A program made the translations under genes and the position numbers. The notes under the pieces were generated by a model. That model was given only the letters and a program-made list of their open reading frames with translations, searched no databases and was not told the origin of the DNA. A DNA stretch of 64,000 nucleotides from Oreohelix idahoensis (taxonomy: Eukaryota > Mollusca > Gastropoda > Stylommatophora > Oreohelicidae), in contig JAMPIV010015289.1 in NCBI GenBank assembly GCA_024509875.1, forward strand, positions 124,001 to 188,000, in the 5' to 3' direction. Positions 58,237 through 64,000 of this stretch are shown here, one piece after another. How positions within the stretch are numbered: position 1 is the stretch's first letter; each line of letters begins with the position of its first letter.

Positions 58237-59301
58237 TTACGATCTCCATTCCCCATTGCGGTTGTTCCACAGCCAGCCTGATGCCTTTTCGGCAGTTTCA
58301 TTAAGCCTCTTCAGGGTCCTTGTTCTCGACTGTCCCCTCAGCCCCAACAGTTTCAATAGATCATACACTGATGCAGCCACAAGCCCTCTTGCGCCCACTT
58401 CAACAGCCATGACCCTTGCAGTGAACCCATCGTGTCTCAGATCCGCGGCCAGCTCACTATACTTGGCCGCTTTGAACGAATGTTGCTCATCTAATCTGGA
58501 TTCAAATGGCACGGTCAGTTCAATCAGTATGACCTGAAGCGTTGCTGCAGAATGAAGCACTATATCCGGCCGTCTCCGCGATTTTCGGATACTCTCTGGA
58601 TATGCCCCTCGTCCAGGTAGGTCTACCGCCATCTCCCAATCATTTGCACAATCAAGAAGAGATGGTAAACTGCTACCAGGTTTATTCGGTTTGGGGTGTG
58701 CTGACTTTCCTGCCCTCAGAAAGTATGTGTTTGCGGTGTCTGGCCGGACTTTGCTATTCGCCTTCATTCTTGCCAGATCTATTGTCGCAGCAAGCTCCTT
58801 TAGCACTTTGTTATGGCGCCAAGTGTATCGCCCTTGCCCTAATGACACCTTACACGCTGAGAGCACGTGTTCAAGTGTCTGCCTCCCCTGGCACAGGGGG
58901 CACTGCTCATCATCCGATTTTCCCCATTTCACAAGGTTGGTGGCCGATGGCAGCAGGTCATATAGTGATCTGACAACGAAGCTGAGCCTAAGAGGTGCCA
59001 TATGCCATATATCATTCCATGTCAAGGACCTCTGCAGGGCTCCTTCCCATGTAGTCCATTGGCCTTGTTGGACCTGCTGCACTGCTTTTTGCAACCTCTT
59101 ATCATTCTCAGCTTCTCGTATCTCCTGAACTACCATGTCTCTGCGCTCCCTGCTTGATGCCTTGGACCACCAGCGGATGTCTCCATGACCAAATCCCCGT
59201 CTATTCGTTTGTGTGTATCCGATTACCTCCCTCAGTCTTTTGAGTATGGCGTTTTCCACCCCATAGTTATGGGTTCCTATCTTCCCATACCACCATCCCA
59301 A
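58237..59301 (-). CDS. LINE C-terminus with CCHC motif and restriction-like endonuclease (partial)
   Basis: An open frame of 354 codons. Residues about 133-149 form C-x2-C-x7-H-x4-C (CPLCQGRQTLEHVLSAC), and about 80 residues later comes the PD-(D/E)xK-type block RRPDIVLHSA followed by VILIELTVPFE, then KAAKYSEL and a C-terminal SGWLWNNRN. This arrangement is that of the restriction-like endonuclease at the C-terminus of LINEs of the R2, NeSL and Hero type, where it nicks target DNA. No RT domain is present: the copy begins after it, so this is a 5'-truncated or broken element. The frame is intact and richer in GC than its surroundings. Clade cannot be fixed without a search. Confidence 0.8.
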   Translation of the reverse strand: MGWWYGKIGTHNYGVENAILKRLREVIGYTQTNRRGFGHGDIRWWSKASSRERRDMVVQEIREAENDKRLQKAVQQVQQGQWTTWEGALQRSLTWNDIWHMAPLRLSFVVRSLYDLLPSATNLVKWGKSDDEQCPLCQGRQTLEHVLSACKVSLGQGRYTWRHNKVLKELAATIDLARMKANSKVRPDTANTYFLRAGKSAHPKPNKPGSSLPSLLDCANDWEMAVDLPGRGAYPESIRKSRRRPDIVLHSAATLQVILIELTVPFESRLDEQHSFKAAKYSELAADLRHDGFTARVMAVEVGARGLVAASVYDLLKLLGLRGQSRTRTLKRLNETAEKASGWLWNNRNGEWRS

Positions 59302-60638
59302 TTACTCAGACTTTACCCTCGATGAGAATTAAATCTAATCCCTCGGGATAAAACTTCCTTTACATTTAAATAGAAAAGCTTTAGCTTCACATGACATTTA
59401 AATGAAAAGGTTAATAATACAGATAGAGTCTGTTTACATATACATCTCCACTGATTGAAAAGTGTTCACAATAAAAATTGAATATGTTTTCATTTATGTT
59501 TTACACTGATTGAAAAGTTTGAAACTTCCATTACTTTAAAATGAATATTTTCACATAGACATTTACACAGGTTTAAGCTTGAAAACTTACATTAATTTTA
59601 AAGTAAATATGTTTATAGGGACATTTACACTGCTTTGAAAATGTAAGTATTATACTACGAATGTACATCATGTCTTTCATCTTTCCCTCCCTGCTCCATA
59701 GGGAACCTGGAACTACTTTATGCTTTTAGTTCTCTTTACGAAACTATCAATAAAGCAATCACCAGCCCGTGCAGTGGTGGTTCATGAATCATCATTCTAT
59801 ACGCTGAGGTTGCCAGCCTCAAATGACTTTGACATCCAATATCGAGTTTCACACATTAAACTTCACATGGTAATATATACATATATATGTTAGTGTCGTG
59901 AGAAATTCTAATCCACATATATAAATTAAAAAGTAAATGTAAAGCTTAACAAATAAATTCTATAAAAGGAAGAAGAATGGTAAAGAACAGTGCTGTCACA
60001 ATGACAGTACTCGAAATCCCCTTTGTTTTATGCTTCGTCTGCAAATTGTAACGTTTCCAAGTTAAATATAAGCCACTGCATAAATACATGCGTTTCCACA
60101 ACACAATAAAACGGGTACTGCATTTCTAAGAAAAACCTTGAGATACGCAAGTTAATTAATGACCTAAATTAATCCTAACATTAATTATACTACGTTACCA
60201 AAACGAACGAACAGATGGACTCAGATAGAAAGAAGGGAGGGCTGAAGGCAGCAACGCAAGCAACACTAAACACGCGTCTCGCTATATTAATGCCACCCCT
60301 AACACGCGTGTAAGGCCACATGCACTAACTTTATTTCAGACGGACAGTGATAAAAACACTACCCTTCCCAGAGTTAGGTTTTAAAAAACCTGAAAAATGC
60401 TTATTAGGAAATATGAAATTATACTGAATTACATCTAAGCTCCTGAAAGTACAGAAGACACCCTATGACAAAGAATTGAACAGGAGGTGGTAGAAAATGC
60501 ACATTTTGAACGCAGCCACCTAGCTCCCTTAGATTGAGATATTTGGATTCCTTAGGGCTTGCTGACACAGAATATGTTAAGTGTTACGCAAATAGTCCAG
60601 GAATTAATAAATTATAGGCAAAAGAAAATAATGAGGGT
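59302..60638. other. Unassigned AT-rich stretch with diverged local repeats
   Basis: 59390-59650 holds roughly four diverged units of 60-70 bases around TTTACACTGATTGAAAAG. The rest shows no coding frame or known element. Confidence 0.5.
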
Positions 60639-61918
60639 GTCAGACAACCTAAAAACTCGGAGTCGCTCAGTGGCAGAATTTTAGACCACCATTGTACGGA
60701 AATAGGCCACAAGTTACATTTGAATTGATTGGAGGGAATGATATGTAAGGCTAAACACGATTAGTCGGACTATAAATGCTATCTTTTGTTGTCAAGGGAG
60801 ACGGAAGTAAGAGTACTTTTTTTCAAACGATTGGGTAGAGATGGCCTGATTGGTTAGGTCGGTTAATATAGTTAATTGATAGCGTTAGTTCGAGACCACT
60901 AGTTCAAATAAGCTTGATAAAGCAACAGTGCGTTGAAGCCAGCTCATATTTTTGCTAAATAAAAGCCTGGAACATAAGCAGATGGGAATTTGTGCCAGTA
61001 TTTGTGCCAGAATTCATTGCTAGTCAACGTATCTGTGTTTATTTCCATGAATTGTGGGACGGTGGTCCTGGTTATTGAAGCCGCACCTGGTCTGAGCATT
61101 TGCTGAATCCAGAGGCTGACAGCATACTCTTGGGTCCCTATAGTAACCAGTGAGGTGTCTTCAGAACCAGTGAAGAAGTCTAGCAGAGGAGTCTTTGCCT
61201 GCCGCTATCACGAAAGTTAAGCCCTTCGTGGCCAACAGAGCTCAACAAATTTGTACCCCCTCCTGTTAAAATGAATTGTATTAATTAAAGAGGGGCAATT
61301 AATTGTTTAATGTTCGGAACTGAGACCATCTCCAATACTAGTTCCAACATACACAAGCACATGCAGTCATGATGTCTAATAAGAATCTATCTTGAAGAAT
61401 AAAACCAGTATTACCTCATATTACCACATCACAACTCACACACATAGATTACTAATATTGTATGTCAATGCAAAGACCACATTTATATCTGTGTACATAA
61501 TATTTGTAATTACATGTTATAATATTGCCTGGTTCACTGTGTAGTTGAATCAGGATCACTATTGTAGGAAAAATCAATACATCTGTATATATCTGAAATT
61601 TATCATTGAATCTTTTAAGCTAGTCTTCTAGAGTGTTGACTGTTTGTGAGTGTCACAGTGTTGTCAAGTGTGGTGGAATAATTAAATTGTTTATCTGTTT
61701 GTTGTTGTGGTGACTTACACTTCATCATTTGCATAACCCTAGACATATAACGTTGCTAACACAATATTCCAGAATAATTCTGACTGAGATATAAATATGT
61801 GGCAGTAAGTAAGGTTATCTGTAAAACACTACACATCTTAGATACAGATACCTTCACAGCTGATCTCAGTCAGTACACTAAGTCCCTATAAATATTTATA
61901 TCATCCCACTTTACCACA
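60639..61918 (+). repeat. 5' LTR of element D (start tentative)
   Basis: The end at 61918 (CTTTACCACA, then TATAT and the PBS) is firm. The start is placed at TGTCAGACAACC by similarity to the start of the element A LTR and by shared blocks (TAGGCCAC, ATTGATTGGAG). CCTGATTGGTTAGG near 60847 is a CCAAT-type box. CCTTCACAGCTGATCTCA at 61851 is the conserved near-end block. Confidence 0.65.
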
Positions 61919-61923
61919 TATAT

Positions 61924-61941
61924 TGGGGGCTCGTCCGGGAT
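61924..61941 (+). promoter_or_regulatory. Primer-binding site of element D, tRNA-Pro type
   Basis: TGGGGGCTCGTCCGGGAT, five bases after the LTR. Identical to the site in element B and to the well known tRNA-Pro complementary site of murine leukaemia virus. Confidence 0.95.
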
Positions 61942-62122
61942 ATTGAATCCTTTACTAGTATAAATATTGGGGGTAATTCACTTCAGGGAATATAAAAAGT
62001 TAAAAGGTATCCTTGGGTGGAATTAAATAAGGTTGAGCTCTTGGTGCCTGTTTTGTCTGTTGGATATATAATTACAGATTATATTGTTTAGTTAGATATT
62101 TTATTTAATTACCTGATATAAA

Positions 62123-64000
62123 ATGGCGGACCTGGCCAAATTTCGATCTGCGGCTGTACAGACTGCAAAAGAGTTGGGATTAGATGGGCAAGTTATGATT
62201 ACCTATGTCACTACTGAATGTGACAAATTTATTGAACGCGAAGAAAGAAGGTTTGAGGCCGAAAGAAGGTTAGAGGCTGAAAAAGAAATTAAGAGGTTGC
62301 AGATTGAGGCTGAGGCTAAGAGGTTGCAGATTGAGGCTGAGGCTAAGAGGTTGCAGATTAAGGCTGACAAAGAGGCTAAAGCATTGGAAGCCGAGGAAAG
62401 AAGACAGGCTGCAGAAAGAGAAGAAAAGAAATTAGCTGCAGAAAGAGAAGAGAAGAAATTAGCTGCAGAAAGGGAAGACAAGAGATTAGCTGCAGAAAGG
62501 GAAGCAGAAAAGGAGGAGAAGAGATTACAAAGGGAACATGAGCTACGACTAAGGGAGTTTGAATTTCAGGGCCATGCTCCTGAAAATGGTGCCAGTCCCT
62601 TTGCCTCTGATGCCACTGCTACTCAGGGAGCCTCAACCTCAGCTATGAACTTTCATTTAGATCATTTTGTTGAGAAAGACGATGATATTGAGAGCTATAT
62701 AAATAGATACGAATTATTAGCTACCACATATGGGTTAGAGAGAGAAAGGTGGAGCTTAAAGTTATCTCAAGGACTTCGTGGGGCAGCTTATGAAGTTTTT
62801 GCAAAAATGAGCAGAGGTGATCAGGAAAATTATGACATGCTAAAGCAGGCTCTTTTGTTAAGATATGAGAAGAACGCAGAATTTTATAGGAAAAAATTTA
62901 GGAATGCTAAACTACTGTCAGGTGAAACCTATCACCAGTTCTCTGCACGGATAGAGACATACTTGGAGAAATTGACTTCTCTGGGGAAAACCCAAGATCT
63001 TAAGGAACTGATCCTTATAGAACAATTAAGAGAGTCCATGGCTCCAGACCTGAGAAAGTTTCTCATGGAACAAGGTGCAGAGAGGCTGGGTGAGTTGCTA
63101 AATGTTGCAGAAAGGTATCAGGCGGCTCAAGCAGAAGTATCAGGTAATAAAAAGAAACAGGTGGATAATTTTAGGGCACCCCAGAACTTTAATAAATTTG
63201 ATCCTAGGGATCAAAACAAAGGTAAGCACCAATTTGATAGGCCACGGTATGAAAATAAAAATAAATTCCCACAATTCGATGAAAGGAAATATGATGAAAG
63301 AAAATCTTTCAACCAAGGAAAAAGGTGGTGTAAAAATTGTAAAATGAACAATCATGACACTGACCATTGTAGAAGGAAACCTCCTCATTGTGCTGCTATG
63401 ACATCGGGGAAAAAGGAAAAGAAGGGCAAACCTGAAGAACTACAGGAACCATACCACCCCCCAGTGTGTGAAGATGTCATTTGTAATGGTGTCACTATAA
63501 GGTGTTTATATGATACCGGTTTAGATTACGATTCCGTTGTGAGTTCTCACCTGGGGCAGGCCGATCAATACACCACAGAAACAGTGGAGATTCAAACTGC
63601 AACCAAGGATGTAGCTACCATGACACTTCCCGTCGCCCGGATAAAGGTGAAAACGCGATATGTGGAAGGAATCATAAAAGCAGCAGTGATAAATGAGCCA
63701 ATCTACCCTCTAATATTGGGGTGTAGATATGTCTTCTTGGGGAATCCCAAGAGACCTGTGATATTGGCAACAGTGCAGACCAGATCACAGTCTAAAAAGG
63801 AGGAGGAAAATCCAATAAATACTCATCCAGATGAGATGAGGAAGGCACAGGCGGAGGACAAAACACTCAAGCCGTGTTTCAAGAAGTTGCCCAAATCACA
63901 TACACCTCCAGGCAAGGGAGAATTCTATATGAAGAACAAACTGATTTATAGGAAGGCTGGATCTGAATCCAATGGTCACGGACAGCTGGTCCTTCCCACT
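62123..64000 (+). CDS. Gag-protease-integrase start of element D (open, 626 codons, partial)
   Basis: From the ATG at 62123 the frame is open through base 64000 with no stop; I read every codon. Gag starts MADLAKFRSAAV, with ECDKFIEREERR near residue 32, then a Glu/Lys/Arg coiled coil to about residue 150 containing tandem heptad-like repeats (RLQIEAEAK three times, REEKKLAAE three times). A capsid-like region (about 180-350, including YHQFSARIETYLEK) follows, then a CCHC knuckle at C403-C406-H411-C416 and the retropepsin triad D464-T465-G466 in CLYDTGLDYDSVV. The last 80 or so residues are the pre-integrase linker. Gag and Pol are in one frame, with no frameshift signal. It probably continues into integrase, RT and RNase H outside the window and is the only copy here that could be active. 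Confidence 0.93.
   Translation, partial: MADLAKFRSAAVQTAKELGLDGQVMITYVTTECDKFIEREERRFEAERRLEAEKEIKRLQIEAEAKRLQIEAEAKRLQIKADKEAKALEAEERRQAAEREEKKLAAEREEKKLAAEREDKRLAAEREAEKEEKRLQREHELRLREFEFQGHAPENGASPFASDATATQGASTSAMNFHLDHFVEKDDDIESYINRYELLATTYGLERERWSLKLSQGLRGAAYEVFAKMSRGDQENYDMLKQALLLRYEKNAEFYRKKFRNAKLLSGETYHQFSARIETYLEKLTSLGKTQDLKELILIEQLRESMAPDLRKFLMEQGAERLGELLNVAERYQAAQAEVSGNKKKQVDNFRAPQNFNKFDPRDQNKGKHQFDRPRYENKNKFPQFDERKYDERKSFNQGKRWCKNCKMNNHDTDHCRRKPPHCAAMTSGKKEKKGKPEELQEPYHPPVCEDVICNGVTIRCLYDTGLDYDSVVSSHLGQADQYTTETVEIQTATKDVATMTLPVARIKVKTRYVEGIIKAAVINEPIYPLILGCRYVFLGNPKRPVILATVQTRSQSKKEEENPINTHPDEMRKAQAEDKTLKPCFKKLPKSHTPPGKGEFYMKNKLIYRKAGSESNGHGQLVLPT

Larger units (their letters stand above)
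60639..64000 (+). mobile_element. Gmr1-like element D (5' portion, runs off window)
   Basis: 5' LTR end, perfect tRNA-Pro type PBS and an uninterrupted gag-pro-int frame open to the last base. The right half lies outside the window. No frameshift or stop is seen, unlike A, B and C. Confidence 0.92.

Overview
The window is animal nuclear DNA built almost entirely from retrotransposons, their nested fragments and simple or tandem repeats. I found no host protein-coding gene, no rRNA and no credible functional tRNA gene. The mix of IN-before-RT Ty3/gypsy elements (Gmr1-like), RTE-type LINEs, an RNase H LINE, a restriction-like-endonuclease LINE, tRNA-derived SINEs and abundant minisatellites points to a metazoan. 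A marine invertebrate such as a mollusc is my guess, but the sequence does not prove it.

Layout. 1-4337: 3' part of Gmr1-like element A (+). 4337-6337: a SINE with a perfect 12-bp target duplication and local repeats. 6338-13012: an LTR element with TG..CA ends and 5-bp TSD whose only ORF is a coiled-coil protein (family N, copy 1, +). 13013-14151: interrupted 57-bp array, an RNase H LINE tail and a (TA)n tract. 14839-23531: a 126-bp repeat array interrupted by an RTE LINE fragment and by complete Gmr1-like element B (-). 23828-26644: a second, broken RTE LINE. 27457-30748: a 403-bp retroposon with a (GAA)n tail and several minisatellites. 30749-43027: Gmr1-like element C (+), inserted in a 46-bp minisatellite, with a solo LTR inside its 5' LTR and a LINE tail inside that. 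43028-46346: minisatellite, unassigned DNA and a tRNA-like SINE. 46347-56289: family N copy 2 (-) with 1,497-bp LTRs and an RTE LINE inserted inside. 56326-57318: a 24-bp minisatellite. 58237-59301: C-terminal piece of a restriction-like-endonuclease LINE. 60639-64000: 5' LTR and an unbroken gag-pol start of Gmr1-like element D (+), running off the window.

How the parts work together. Gmr1-like elements A-D encode Gag, protease, integrase (upstream of RT), RT and RNase H in one frame, and B, C and D carry a primer-binding site of the tRNA-Pro type just inside the 5' LTR. Element D is open over all 626 codons visible. Family N has all cis features of an LTR retrotransposon (LTRs, 5-bp TSD, candidate PBS, a conserved stem-loop and purine-rich tract before the 3' LTR) and a Gag-like protein, but no protease, RT or integrase in either copy, so its mobility must depend on enzymes supplied in trans. 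It is the best candidate here for something undescribed. Boundaries of most insertions are fixed by exact target-site duplications that I read directly.
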